Notes under the pieces: model-generated
What the model saw: the letters and a program-made list of their open reading frames with translations, nothing else
The model's database searches: none
What the model was told of the DNA's origin: nothing
Translations under genes and position numbers: made by a program
Shown here: positions 34,106 through 44,130 of the stretch, piece after piece
Numbering within the stretch: the stretch's first letter is position 1
Layout of the letters: each line of letters starts with the position of its first letter
From: Ferruginibacter sp. HRS2-29
GTDB taxonomy: Bacteria; Bacteroidota; Bacteroidia; Chitinophagales; Chitinophagaceae
Assembly (NCBI RefSeq): GCF_024343615.1
Contig: NZ_RJUB01000009.1
Location: 1 to 64,000 of the forward strand
Direction: 5' to 3'
Length of the DNA: 64,000 nt

Positions 34106-35091
34106 AATTTCCCGATCCTTCCGCCACCTCCCGCAAAAAATACTGCCTTGCCTTTTTTTGCTTTTCGCACCACATGAAAGCCGGTGGTACTAATGGATGT
34201 AAATGTTTTTCCATCATCCGTGCTGATGTCAACGCCATTCAAACCGCAGGTGATCCATTTTTGTTTTCCGCAATATTCTACGCAGCTACGGTACCCGGAG
34301 GGATTTTTTAGCGGGGTTTGCCAGCTCGTTCCGCCATCGGTTGTATATACACAATTCAGGTTGCTGCTGTCTTTTGTTGTAAAATCGCCCCCCGCCACCA
34401 TGAATGTTTTGCTATCCTTCACCGCGATGGAATTGGCACCCGTGCTTTCCTTGCCTTGGAGCAACGGAAGTTTTATTTTTTTATCCCTGATAAAAACATT
34501 GGAAACAATTCCGCCACTGATGAAGATAGCTTCCGACCTGTTGAGCTTGCGGATATTGGTACCACTGCTGGCAAAACAGACTTCGCCGCTATCGGCAACC
34601 GGCCGTTTACCAAAAGGAAGATCCTGCCAGCTTACACCGCCATCGAATGTACGGGCGATGAAAAACCGGCCGCCAATGGGGTCGCCGATGACGATACCAC
34701 TTTGTTCGTTCCAGAATTCCATCGCATCCAGAAAGATACCCTTATCATTATTCTGGTAAACTTTCGTCCAGTTTTCACCACCATCGGTAGTTCGTAAAAT
34801 GTAAGCCGGCGAATCAATGCCCATGATCACCGCGTTCTTTTTATCAAATGCTTCTATATCCCTGAAATCCATTTTTTCATAACCCTTTACCGTTATCCAT
34901 TTCCAATTTTCGCCACCATCGACACTTACTGCCACCGTCCCATTACTACCGCTTGCCCATACTATCTTATCGTTCACTACGCTTAATCCACGCATACTGG
35001 TTTTAGTGCCACTAGTAAGTAATTTCACAGATTGAGCATTTACGTTGCCCAACGCCAGTGAAATGAGTATCAAAATGATTATTTTCTTCAT
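34096..35091 (-). CDS. Secreted beta-propeller protein, Ycf48/BNR-repeat type
   Basis: 331 aa. Signal peptide MKKIIILILISLALGNVNAQ. At least five Asp-box (BNR) phrases: SVDGGENWKWI, TTDGGENWTKVY, TFDGGVSWQDLP, TTDGGTSWQTP and STDDGKTFTSI. This pattern builds a six- or seven-bladed propeller as in Ycf48/HCF136-like proteins; in heterotrophic Bacteroidota the role is unknown. The final NP and stop come from the intergenic inverted repeat. Confidence 0.88.
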   Translation of the reverse strand: MKKIIILILISLALGNVNAQSVKLLTSGTKTSMRGLSVVNDKIVWASGSNGTVAVSVDGGENWKWITVKGYEKMDFRDIEAFDKKNAVIMGIDSPAYILRTTDGGENWTKVYQNNDKGIFLDAMEFWNEQSGIVIGDPIGGRFFIARTFDGGVSWQDLPFGKRPVADSGEVCFASSGTNIRKLNRSEAIFISGGIVSNVFIRDKKIKLPLLQGKESTGANSIAVKDSKTFMVAGGDFTTKDSSNLNCVYTTDGGTSWQTPLKNPSGYRSCVEYCGKQKWITCGLNGVDISTDDGKTFTSISTTGFHVVRKAKKGKAVFFAGGGGRIGKLNP

Positions 35092-35161
35092 ATAATTGTC
35101 CTGAATGATAGATTATAAAATCTTTGCTGCATGAATAAATTAACGGAGTAATATGACTGCA

Positions 35162-35211
35162 TTTTAATTCGTGTAATTCGCATAATTCGTGCAATTCGTG
35201 TCTTACATTTG
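35162..35211 (+). promoter_or_regulatory. ATTCGTGTA word array and -7 box upstream of hutH
   Basis: Four direct copies of AATTCGTG(T/C) or AATTCGCAT at 35165-35201 run straight into TACATTTG (35204-35211), a perfect TAnnTTTG. Its last TTG is in frame with hutH but 42 nt before the ATG that starts the conserved protein. Confidence 0.6.
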
Positions 35212-35250
35212 CCCAAGTTAAAATATTTCGATCATCAGCCAAAACTTATA

Positions 35251-36747
35251 ATGAGCTACAATTATTTGCCACTCGACCGGAAGCATACAGACTTTCAGCA
35301 GATCAAAAATCTTCTCGCTTTCGATCAGCATGTATCCATCACTTTTGATGCACACGAACGCATCATCAAATGCCGGAGATACCTGGATGAAAAAGTAAAA
35401 GGTTCGGATGCTTTATTTTACGGGATCAATACCGGTTTTGGTTTTTTACAGAATGTGAAGATCGATAATACGCAACTCGAACAATTACAAAGCAACCTGT
35501 TGAAATCGCATGCCTGCGGCCTTGGCGAAGAAGTGCCGAAAGAGATTGTTAAGCTGATGGTGATGTTGAAAATAAAATCATTGAGTTACGGCCATTCGGG
35601 GGTACAGATCGATACGGTGAACAGGCTGATGGATATGTACAATAATGATGTATTGCCTGTCATTTTCACACAAGGCTCGCTCGGCGCTTCCGGCGATCTT
35701 GCCCCGCTCAGTCACCTCAGCCTACCATTGATCGGGCTTGGCGAAGTGATGCACGAAGGAAAAAAATATCCGGCATCGGAAATACTGAAAAAATTCGACT
35801 GGCAGCCGATCGCTTTGCAAAGCAAGGAGGGCCTGGCGCTTATCAACGGCACACAGTTCATGAGTGCTTACGGACTCCACAATCTTATCCGGTGCCATCG
35901 CCTGCTGCAATGGGCGAATATCATCGCGGCTATCAGTTTCGATGGATTTGATGGTATACTTGAGCCGCTCAATCCCAACATACATGCCGTAAGGCCACAC
36001 GCCGGGCAAGTGAATACTGCCGCCACTTTGCGACGTTTGTTAAATGGAAGTGCCATCGCCCTGCAAAAAAAATCGCAGGTGCAGGATCCGTATTCTTTCC
36101 GCTGCATTCCGCAGGTACATGGGGCTACAGAAGATACGATCCGTTATGTAGAATCCATTTTCATACAAGAGATCAACGCGGTGACCGACAATCCGAATAT
36201 TTTCCCCGATGAAGACCTGATCGTTAGTGGTGGAAATTTTCACGGGCAGCCGTTGGCGTTAGGCCTCGATTTTTTAAGCATCGCCATGAGCGAACTTGCG
36301 AACATCAGCGAAAGAAGGACTTACCAACTCATCAGCGGACAACGCAATCTGCCTGCATTCCTGGTAAAAAATCCCGGGTTGAATTCTGGTTTCATGATAC
36401 CGCAATACACGGCCGCGGGGATCGTCAGTGAAAACAAACAACTTTGTACACCCGCGAGTGTTGACAGTATCAGCAGCAGCAACAACCAGGAAGATCATGT
36501 GAGCATGGGGGCTAATGCGGCCACCAAATGCAAACGCGTGATCGATAACGTGGAAAAAGTATTGGCGATCGAATTGCTGACAGCCGTACAGGCCATCGAC
36601 TTCAGAAGGCCATTGCAGTCTTCGCCCGAACTGGAGAAGGTCATTACTGCGTTCCGCGAAAAAGTGAGCTTCAATGAAACGGACAGGATCCTGCATGATG
36701 ATATGCTGGCAGCAATTGAATTTATAAAAGCAGATCCGCAGATATGA
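35251..36747 (+). CDS. hutH: Histidine ammonia-lyase
   Basis: 498 aa. HutH deaminates histidine to urocanate. The MIO prosthetic group forms from Ala146-Ser147-Gly148 in SLGASGDLAPLSHLSLPLIG. Other family phrases: YGINTGFGFLQNVK, PHAGQVNTAATLRRLL, QDPYSFRCIPQVHGA, VTDNPNIFPDEDLIVSGGNF and SSNNQEDHVSMGANAA. The ATG at 35251 matches the usual start. Followed with a 4-bp overlap by a lipoprotein gene. Confidence 0.97.
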   Translation: MSYNYLPLDRKHTDFQQIKNLLAFDQHVSITFDAHERIIKCRRYLDEKVKGSDALFYGINTGFGFLQNVKIDNTQLEQLQSNLLKSHACGLGEEVPKEIVKLMVMLKIKSLSYGHSGVQIDTVNRLMDMYNNDVLPVIFTQGSLGASGDLAPLSHLSLPLIGLGEVMHEGKKYPASEILKKFDWQPIALQSKEGLALINGTQFMSAYGLHNLIRCHRLLQWANIIAAISFDGFDGILEPLNPNIHAVRPHAGQVNTAATLRRLLNGSAIALQKKSQVQDPYSFRCIPQVHGATEDTIRYVESIFIQEINAVTDNPNIFPDEDLIVSGGNFHGQPLALGLDFLSIAMSELANISERRTYQLISGQRNLPAFLVKNPGLNSGFMIPQYTAAGIVSENKQLCTPASVDSISSSNNQEDHVSMGANAATKCKRVIDNVEKVLAIELLTAVQAIDFRRPLQSSPELEKVITAFREKVSFNETDRILHDDMLAAIEFIKADPQI

Positions 36748-37637
36748 GCGTTAAAGTTTATCCTATCATCATTAGCGCAATCCTTTTTGGAGTAATTTCC
36801 TGCAGGCACCAAAAGGAGCATGATTATTACCTGAAAAATAAATGGAAGATCGGCGAGGGGTATGCTCAGCCATTGAAAGGGAACCCGAAAAAAGTAACAG
36901 AATACGAAGGCTTAGATACCGGCAATATCAACCTGACGGTACCAGGTTCTATGCGGTTGGATCGTATTGTTGAATTCAATGAAGCCGGTGATATGGTTAA
37001 GTATTCAGTAAGCGGTGGAAACCCGGATCTCGCCAGCTTTAGAACGGTTTACAAGGATGACGGTTACCAGACTTTTATTTTTCAAAAGAGTGTCACAAAC
37101 GGGAAAGAACTGTTGTCACAGGATTTTAAGCGGGTTGCCGCAAATAAATATGAAGACAGGCATTATACCCTTACCAACACCAGAGGTATTCGTTTTACGG
37201 ATGTTGAATTCAAAAATGATGGAAATGAGATAGTAAAAACATTAAGGTTTTCTGCAGCAAACAGATTGTTGGGAGCGAAATTTGAAGCCTATGAACAATA
37301 TGACGGGCAAAAGATATTGAATGAAACGACTATCAGCAGGGATGAAGTCCGGCAAACTCATTACGAATATTCTCCGGAAGGTTTTCTAAAACGAGTTCTG
37401 GCAGATAACAACGGATCAAAAACAGAAACCATCTTTGAAAATAACCAACAAGGCGACGCCATAAGAATAATAGAACTGGATAAACGAAAAGATACTACCG
37501 ACATAAAAAGACGTGAATTCCGTTATGATAAAAAAGGGAATTGGGTACGTATGCTGGAGGAAACAACATTCACCACTTACAAGATGAGCACCGACAGGCT
37601 GGCTCCCAAAGTGTATATCAGGGAAATCAGTTATTAA
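36744..37637 (+). CDS. Lipoprotein of unknown function, paralogue of the next gene
   Basis: 297 aa. The ATG overlaps the hutH stop (ATGA). Lipobox GVISC, Cys20. The mature protein opens with YYLKNKWKIGEG and LKGNPKKVTEYE, continues through a series of strand-like segments and ends with REFRYDKKGNWVRMLE and IREISY. The last phrase resembles RHS/YD-type repeats (YDxxGNW). Same length and order of motifs as the following gene, so the two arose by tandem duplication and have diverged widely. Function unknown; location in a hut operon is notable. Confidence 0.8.
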   Translation: MSVKVYPIIISAILFGVISCRHQKEHDYYLKNKWKIGEGYAQPLKGNPKKVTEYEGLDTGNINLTVPGSMRLDRIVEFNEAGDMVKYSVSGGNPDLASFRTVYKDDGYQTFIFQKSVTNGKELLSQDFKRVAANKYEDRHYTLTNTRGIRFTDVEFKNDGNEIVKTLRFSAANRLLGAKFEAYEQYDGQKILNETTISRDEVRQTHYEYSPEGFLKRVLADNNGSKTETIFENNQQGDAIRIIELDKRKDTTDIKRREFRYDKKGNWVRMLEETTFTTYKMSTDRLAPKVYIREISY

Positions 37638-37653
37638 ATCTCTTGTCAGAAAA

Positions 37654-38544
37654 ATGAAATACTATCATTGGTTTATCCTGGTTTTTCTTTTTATTTCTTT
37701 GTTTTCCTGTAAAACAAAACAGAAAGATGTGCCCGGTTATTACCTCAAAGATAAATGGCATACCAGCATTTTACCCTATGCATTGCTGAAAGAAAAGCCG
37801 AAAAAAGTTTTTGAATATTTTTATCGTGGAATAGAGGATATCAACGCAAACCCGCTACCACGTAAAGGGTCGTACGAATATTTTTTGTTTAATGATGATG
37901 GGGTCATGCAGGAGTATACATTTCACCTGGCAAATAAAAATACCATGTCGTGGCGTTACCGTTTTTCAAAAGATGCCTACCAGTTGATATATAACGATGA
38001 TTCGACCAAAGGCCTGCAGGAAAGATTATTCATCAACCTCGAAAAAACACCGGATGGGGATTACCTCGAAACGGAATGGCTGGTGAGCGGCGGAAAGAAA
38101 AAAGCGTTCATTCATTATTCAGATTCGGGAAATAATATCATTCGGAACGAAACTACGGAAGGAGTGGGTTATGAAAATCTCAATACCATAGAATTGCTTT
38201 ACGATAAGGATCGCCTGCTGCAAAAGACCATCACCAGCAAGGTTGAAAATAACCGAAGCGTAAGCAGGCAAAAATTTTATTATTCAAAGAACAAGGCATT
38301 GGATAGTATTGTAAAAACGCATGGGACGATCATTAGCAAAACCTTTTTTATCAATAACGAACATGGCGACCCGGTGCAGGAAATTAAAACAGTGAATAAC
38401 GACACTACAGAATCCTACACCCGGAAATATATTTACGATGCAAAAGGCAACTGGATAAGGTTACTGGAAAAAGAAAACAAAGGGCCTAAAACCCCGGCCA
38501 ATAGCTCACCCTACGTATTGATCAGCCGTGAAATATTTTATTAA
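37654..38544 (+). CDS. Lipoprotein of unknown function, paralogue of the preceding gene
   Basis: 296 aa. Lipobox LFSC, Cys19. Opens with YYLKDKWHTSILPYALLKEK and KPKKVFEYF, ends with RKYIYDAKGNWIRLLEKE and LISREIFY, in the same positions as its neighbour. Starts 16 bp after the preceding stop, so it is in the same transcript. Unknown function. Confidence 0.8.
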   Translation: MKYYHWFILVFLFISLFSCKTKQKDVPGYYLKDKWHTSILPYALLKEKPKKVFEYFYRGIEDINANPLPRKGSYEYFLFNDDGVMQEYTFHLANKNTMSWRYRFSKDAYQLIYNDDSTKGLQERLFINLEKTPDGDYLETEWLVSGGKKKAFIHYSDSGNNIIRNETTEGVGYENLNTIELLYDKDRLLQKTITSKVENNRSVSRQKFYYSKNKALDSIVKTHGTIISKTFFINNEHGDPVQEIKTVNNDTTESYTRKYIYDAKGNWIRLLEKENKGPKTPANSSPYVLISREIFY

Positions 38545-38625
38545 CTTAAATATCGCCGTCGCAAAAGTATTCTCTACTTTTACGAACCCAATACTTAATT
38601 CTTAATTTTTAATTCTTCATTGATT

Positions 38626-40284
38626 ATGTACGATTTCGAGAAATACAAAACCCCCACAGGAAATACATTAAGCTGTAAAGGCTGGATCCAGGAAGCGGCA
38701 TTGCGTATGTTGCTCAACAACCTCGATCCTGAAGTGGCGGAGCGTCCTGAAGAACTGATCGTATATGGCGGCCGCGGAAAAGCCGCACGCAACATCGAAT
38801 CGCTCGACCTTATCATCAAGGCACTGAAAGACCTGGAAGAAGATGAAACATTGCTGATACAAAGCGGGAAACCGGTGGCTATGCTGAAAACACACAAGGA
38901 TGCTCCAAGGGTTTTGCTGAGTAATAGTCAGCTCGTTCCAAACTGGGCCAACTGGGCACATTTTGACGAACTGGAGAAAAAGGGATTGATGATGTACGGG
39001 CAAATGACTGCCGGTAGCTGGATATACATCGGCAGCCAGGGAATAGTGCAGGGAACCTACGAAACATATGCCTCGGCAGCGAACAAACATTTTAATGGCA
39101 CGCTCAAAGGCACATTGAATGTTACGGCCGGACTCGGCGGTATGGGTGGCGCACAACCCCTGGCCATCACCATGAACGAAGGGGTGGCATTGATAGCCGA
39201 AGTGGAAGAATGGCGTATTGATAAAAGAATTGAGACGAGGTATCTGGATGAAAAATATACGGATATTGACCAGGCAATCGATGCTGCAGTTGCGGCCAAA
39301 AATGAAGGAAAGGCTGTCAGTATAGGTGTTTTGTGCAACGCGGTCGAATTGCTGCAACGATTGATAGACCGTAATATCATTCCTGATACGCTTACGGATC
39401 AGACTTCTGCACATGATCCACTGATCGGTTATGTGCCTGTTAACATGACTAACGAGGAAGCTAATAAATTGCGGAAAGAAAATCCTGAAGCCTACATTCA
39501 GAAAAGTTACGAAACCATGAAACTGCATGTGCAGCTGATGTTGCTGTTGCAGTCATTGGGCGCTATTACTTTTGATTATGGCAATAATATAAGGGCGAGG
39601 GCGAAAGAAAAAGGCCTGGAGAATGCATTTGATTTCCCGGGTTTTGTACCGGCATACATACGTCCTTTGTTTTGCGAAGGAAAAGGGCCTTTCCGCTGGG
39701 CAGCACTCAGTGGTGATCCTGAAGATATTCGTGTAACCGACGCCGTTATGATGGAATTATTCCCGGAAAATAAAGGCATGTTGCGGTGGATGAAAATGGC
39801 GCAGGAGAAGATCGCCTTCCAGGGGTTGCCGGCGCGTATCTGCTGGATAGGGCAGGGTGACAGGGAAAAAGCCGGACTTGCCTTTAATGAACTGGTGCGC
39901 ACCGGCAAAGTGAAAGCCCCGATCGTGATCGGCCGTGATCACCTGGATACCGGGAGCGTGGCCAGCCCCAACCGCGAAACTGAAGCTATGCTCGATGGCA
40001 GCGATGCCGTGGCCGACTGGCCGGTATTGAATGCATTGGTAAATACGGCAGGTGGTGCCAGCTGGGTGAGCCTGCATCATGGTGGTGGTGTAGGAATGGG
40101 GTACAGCATTCATGCAGGTATGGTGATAGTAGCGGATGGTACAGATGATGCCGCAGCCCGCCTCAGTCGTGTATTACGCAACGATCCGGGAATGGGCGTG
40201 ATACGCCACGCAGATGCGGGGTATGATGTGGCAAAGGACTATGCGAGGAAATATAACCTTGATATTCAGGAAAGGCTGAAATAA
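38626..40284 (+). CDS. hutU: Urocanate hydratase
   Basis: 552 aa from the ATG at 38626. HutU converts urocanate to imidazolone propionate with a tightly bound NAD. Visible: [40 protein letters not shown] (NAD-binding), [17 protein letters not shown], then [20 protein letters not shown] and [17 protein letters not shown] near the C-terminus. Second step after HutH; the later enzymes (hutI, hutG or ftcD) are not in this window. The 81-bp gap upstream contains direct AATTCTTAATT words. Confidence 0.97.
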   Translation: MYDFEKYKTPTGNTLSCKGWIQEAALRMLLNNLDPEVAERPEELIVYGGRGKAARNIESLDLIIKALKDLEEDETLLIQSGKPVAMLKTHKDAPRVLLSNSQLVPNWANWAHFDELEKKGLMMYGQMTAGSWIYIGSQGIVQGTYETYASAANKHFNGTLKGTLNVTAGLGGMGGAQPLAITMNEGVALIAEVEEWRIDKRIETRYLDEKYTDIDQAIDAAVAAKNEGKAVSIGVLCNAVELLQRLIDRNIIPDTLTDQTSAHDPLIGYVPVNMTNEEANKLRKENPEAYIQKSYETMKLHVQLMLLLQSLGAITFDYGNNIRARAKEKGLENAFDFPGFVPAYIRPLFCEGKGPFRWAALSGDPEDIRVTDAVMMELFPENKGMLRWMKMAQEKIAFQGLPARICWIGQGDREKAGLAFNELVRTGKVKAPIVIGRDHLDTGSVASPNRETEAMLDGSDAVADWPVLNALVNTAGGASWVSLHHGGGVGMGYSIHAGMVIVADGTDDAAARLSRVLRNDPGMGVIRHADAGYDVAKDYARKYNLDIQERLK

Positions 40285-40401
40285 TCTATGATGTATGATC
40301 TAAGATCTATGATGTCTTTCAATAGATAGAACTTTCAAGTAAGGGTAAGTCATACAAACCGAAAGAATCAGATCATACATCGTAGATCATACATCATAGA
40401 T
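40284..40401. repeat. CATAGATCATA word-repeat hairpin between convergent genes
   Basis: Left: ATCTATGATGTATGATCTAA and ATCTATGATGT (40284-40315). Right: ATCATACATCGTAGATCATA and CATCATAGAT (40372-40401), the inverted form. Begins at the hutU stop and ends six bases before the stop of the SNF2 gene. Confidence 0.9.
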
Positions 40402-40406
40402 TTGTC

Positions 40407-43271
40407 TTATCCAAATAAAAATTCCACATCTTCTTTTGTCAGTTCCTTTACAAATCCTTCGTGGTCGCCGATCAGGTTTTCACTCAAGGTTGTTTTGCGC
40501 TGCTGCAATTGAATGATCTTTTCTTCAATGGTATCCTTGCAGATCATCTTGTAAGCAAATACCTTTTTTGTTTGCCCGATACGATGTGTCCGATCGATGG
40601 CCTGCTGCTGCACTGCATTGTTCCACCACGGGTCAAACAGGAATACATAATCAGCCGCAGTAAGTGTTAAGCCTGTGTTTCCGGCCATCAGGCTGATAAG
40701 AAATACATTCGTATCATTTCCTTCCGATTGAAAATCCGCTACCATTTCGGCTCTCTTTTTTGCTGAAGTACTGCCGTCAAGCTGGTAGAATGAAATACCT
40801 TTTTGGGAAAATGTCGCCGCAAGCAGATCGAGCATTTTTGAGAATTGAGAAAATACCAACACCTTGTGCTGGCGGAGGTTTGCCAATTCATCCAATAGTA
40901 TCTGTGTCTTTACCGACAGGTCTGTCATTTGTTCTTCTGCCGGTAATAACAATGGTGAACTGCATACCTGCTTAAGTTTCATGATGCCCTGCAATACAGC
41001 CAGCTTGCTTTTACCCAGGCCTTCTTTTTTAATATCCAGGAAAAGGTTGCTGCGAATGCTGTCGCGGATATTATCGTACATATCTTTTTGAGCCATACTC
41101 ATATTACACCACAATACAGATTCTGTTTTTTCGGGCAGGTCTTTAGCTACCTGTTCTTTTGTGCGGCGTAAAATAAACGGTGCTGTAAGTTTCTGCAGCA
41201 GTAAAGTCTTTTCTTCATTAGCGTCACGATCGATCGGATCGGCATATTCTTTCTTGAAAAATTCGCGGTTGCCAAACATTCCGGGCAGCAGGAATTCTAA
41301 TTGTGAATAGAGGTCGAATGTATTGTTCATAACCGGGGTACCGCTCAAAGCTACGCGGCTGGATGCATTCAGCTGCGCAACAGCCCTGGTGATCTGTGCC
41401 GAAGGATTTTTGATGTTATGACTTTCATCCACCACAGCTACATCAAAATGTATAGCGCCTAACCATTCTATATCGGAGCGCAGCGTACCATAACTCGTAA
41501 TGCAGACATCGCATTTTCCCCCACCGATCTTCTCATGGTCGCGTGCCTGCCCGTGATGAATATAGGCACGCAGATGAGGGGCGAATTTTGAAAGTTCCTG
41601 TTGCCAGTTGTAGATCAATGAAGAAGGGCAAACGATCAATGCGATGCTGTCCACCGATTGGGCAAGCCGGTCGGTAATAAAACAAATCGTCTGCAATGTT
41701 TTACCCAACCCCATATCATCTGCCAGGCAGGCGCCGGCATTGATTTCCGCCAGCAATTTCATCCACTCGAATCCTTTTTGCTGATAGGGGCGAAGGGTGG
41801 CCCGGATGGTTTCAGGAACGGGATACAACAGTTCATCCGGCTTTTGCCAGCGTTCCCATTGATGCCACCATTGTTCGTTTACGGTTGCCTGCAGTTGCTC
41901 CGGCTCATGGGGGTTTTCATGCTGGCTCACTGCAAGCCACTGGGGCACCGTCAGCTGATTTTTATTCACCTTGCTATGGCGGATCATCGTTGCGTAGGAG
42001 GATAGCCATTCCTCAGAAAGTATCCCGAGAGAGCCATCCTTCAGCATTACAGCACGCTGCCCGGCATTCAATATCTTTTGTAATTCGGCAAGCGGCACCT
42101 GTTCCGTTCCGAAATGAAGCGTGAAATTTACAGTAAGGGTATTGGTTTCTTTTTTCAGGATATCCATTACCGTAAGTGGCTTGTGCGACGAATACCTGAA
42201 ATGCGTGAGCATATCCATACCGATCAGCCCGATATCCATTTCCAGCAAACGATGGTACACTTTGAGGAACCATTGTTTTTTCTGCGCTTCAGCGAAGGAG
42301 AGATAATAATACCCATTCAGCTGCTTTACAAAATTCGGATGCAGCGCTTCGATCTCCTTTTTAAAATTCGTTTCTGCTTCTTTATTTCTTTTTATAACAA
42401 TAACTTCTCCGAGGTTGTTGACCTCGAGATCCGCTTTCCACGGGCCTTCTGCAAGATAACCGTCGTAAGTCCATTGCGGGGTCAGTACAAGAAATGAATT
42501 GCTGATCTCACTCAGCAGTATGCGTGGCAAAGGAATTGTTTCAATGGTCGTCACTTCAAAATGGCCGTTCCGTTCAACCGGGTGGTCTTTTTCCAGGACG
42601 CTCAGTATCTTCTGTGCAAACATGGATGGATCGAGTACATATTCGGCAGGATCGTTTTGCGACAGCCATTCCAATGCCTGGTAATCTTTGTACGACAAAA
42701 GAAAATATTCGTTACCACTTTCGAGCAAAAAGTGAAAGCGCCGAAAATCTGTCAATTCGTATGCCGTCCCGTTGATCGTGATAAGTGTTGCTAATGAAAG
42801 TTCTTTATCGGCTTTTCGTACATCAAATCTTAACGATGGTTTGAAAGTGCTGAAATTGCAGGCTGCTGTCACAACGTTCCCCGTAACCTTATTGGGCAAT
42901 TGATGATACCATTTTATCAGCTGCGCAAATGGTTTCATTTGTTCAAACCTTTCCTGCAGTTGCCTTGTATATGCCTGCGCAAGAAACTGGCGGAAAGGCA
43001 TGCCCGATCTTTGCAGCTTGTACCGCCGGGTGATCTCTTCTTCAAGTTTTGCCAATCCTTCCTGGCTGAGTTTATACAGGCTGTCGGGAATTTGCCGCGG
43101 CAGATCGCCATACAATTTCCGGATCGAATTTTCATCCAGATCGGAAGTATTGTATTGCATGCCTTTTGCATCCCTCGTGATCTTAAGGGAGCGGAGGATT
43201 TTTTTTTCTTCAGTCAGTTTTACAGGCGACAAAAGCACGACGGTCTTTGTCTCATTTTTTTTCTCTGCCAT
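40407..43271 (-). CDS. SNF2/Rad54-family helicase-like ATPase
   Basis: 954 aa from the ATG at 43271. The N-terminal 480 residues form a family-specific region with no zinc-finger motif that I see. Motif I DDMGLGKTLQTICF near residue 520, motif II DESH, motif III ALSGTPVMNN, motif IV-VI LVFSQFSKMLDLLAA, QAIDRTHRIGQTKKVFAYKM. The closing KDTIEEKIIQLQQRK is typical for bacterial SNF2 proteins. ATP-dependent DNA translocation is family knowledge; the target is unknown. Monocistronic. Confidence 0.95.
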   Translation of the reverse strand: MAEKKNETKTVVLLSPVKLTEEKKILRSLKITRDAKGMQYNTSDLDENSIRKLYGDLPRQIPDSLYKLSQEGLAKLEEEITRRYKLQRSGMPFRQFLAQAYTRQLQERFEQMKPFAQLIKWYHQLPNKVTGNVVTAACNFSTFKPSLRFDVRKADKELSLATLITINGTAYELTDFRRFHFLLESGNEYFLLSYKDYQALEWLSQNDPAEYVLDPSMFAQKILSVLEKDHPVERNGHFEVTTIETIPLPRILLSEISNSFLVLTPQWTYDGYLAEGPWKADLEVNNLGEVIVIKRNKEAETNFKKEIEALHPNFVKQLNGYYYLSFAEAQKKQWFLKVYHRLLEMDIGLIGMDMLTHFRYSSHKPLTVMDILKKETNTLTVNFTLHFGTEQVPLAELQKILNAGQRAVMLKDGSLGILSEEWLSSYATMIRHSKVNKNQLTVPQWLAVSQHENPHEPEQLQATVNEQWWHQWERWQKPDELLYPVPETIRATLRPYQQKGFEWMKLLAEINAGACLADDMGLGKTLQTICFITDRLAQSVDSIALIVCPSSLIYNWQQELSKFAPHLRAYIHHGQARDHEKIGGGKCDVCITSYGTLRSDIEWLGAIHFDVAVVDESHNIKNPSAQITRAVAQLNASSRVALSGTPVMNNTFDLYSQLEFLLPGMFGNREFFKKEYADPIDRDANEEKTLLLQKLTAPFILRRTKEQVAKDLPEKTESVLWCNMSMAQKDMYDNIRDSIRSNLFLDIKKEGLGKSKLAVLQGIMKLKQVCSSPLLLPAEEQMTDLSVKTQILLDELANLRQHKVLVFSQFSKMLDLLAATFSQKGISFYQLDGSTSAKKRAEMVADFQSEGNDTNVFLISLMAGNTGLTLTAADYVFLFDPWWNNAVQQQAIDRTHRIGQTKKVFAYKMICKDTIEEKIIQLQQRKTTLSENLIGDHEGFVKELTKEDVEFLFG

Positions 43272-43280
43272 AGCGGGCGG

Positions 43281-43288
43281 CAAATTTA
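43281..43288 (-). promoter_or_regulatory. -7 box of the SNF2 gene
   Basis: On the minus strand TAAATTTG is a perfect TAnnTTTG; its final TTG is in frame with the gene but lies 12 nt before the ATG at 43271. Confidence 0.55.
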
Positions 43289-43407
43289 GGATGAACTCCG
43301 TTCAAATAAGAATGGAACTTTTCACAATTTAAAAAGGATGCTGAAAACGGGCATAGTCCTTGTTTTATATTATATGAAAAAATCATTGGGTATTTAAAAC
43401 CTCAGAC

Positions 43408-44127
43408 ATGAAAACATTCTCTATAATAATATCAGTATTGCTGGCAGGGCAGGTAAGTGCGCAGACAACCACGAATTCCAACATCACTACTACAACACCA
43501 CCTCCGCCATATTACACAGAAAGTAAAAACGCCCTCACTTACAATTCGGTAAATAACAATACGGGTACGCCTATGGTAAGCAATCCGCTGGAAAATAACA
43601 ATCCAAGCGTACAGGCATCTATCCCGATCAACAATAAACCGTCCAGCCTTGAGGTAGATATGCCACAAAACAGTTTCCCGGCGCCCCAGCGGATCGTAAA
43701 CAATAATGCACAACAGAATACAACTGTTAAAAATAAAGTGACAGAAGGTACGCCTAATTCTACTGCCGTGGTATATGCTACCAGCATTTCTTCCGATTCC
43801 ATCAGGGCAACTGCTCCTGCTGTTGTGGAAACAAGTACCCCAGTGGTAAAAAGTACGGTGATCTATAATTTATCCACCGGTGTAGATGCCAGCAAGGTCT
43901 CAAAAAGTACGGCTGCCAAAAGCACTAACGGCAACACCTATCCGATCAGGCAAACGTATGTTTCGGAAAGTGTGGTGACCAAATTCAAAAATATTTACGG
44001 AGATAATCTCTATGATATCCGATTGGTAAGATCCGGTGCCAACAACGTTACTTATATCATCCGTACGATTGATAACGGGGCGTATAAGACGATGTACCTG
44101 GATGAGGATGGGGTAGTAATACAGTAG
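43408..44127 (+). CDS. Secreted Asn/Thr-rich protein of unknown function
   Basis: 239 aa. Signal peptide MKTFSIIISVLLAGQVSAQT. Residues 20-160 are low complexity, rich in Asn, Thr, Ser and Pro (TTTTPPPPYYTES, VNNNTGTPMV), so probably disordered. The last 60 residues look folded: VSESVVTKFKNIYGDNLYDI, then VTYIIRTIDNGAYKTMYLDE, a PepSY-like alpha/beta pattern. Unknown function. Confidence 0.72.
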   Translation: MKTFSIIISVLLAGQVSAQTTTNSNITTTTPPPPYYTESKNALTYNSVNNNTGTPMVSNPLENNNPSVQASIPINNKPSSLEVDMPQNSFPAPQRIVNNNAQQNTTVKNKVTEGTPNSTAVVYATSISSDSIRATAPAVVETSTPVVKSTVIYNLSTGVDASKVSKSTAAKSTNGNTYPIRQTYVSESVVTKFKNIYGDNLYDIRLVRSGANNVTYIIRTIDNGAYKTMYLDEDGVVIQ

Positions 44128-44130
44128 TCA

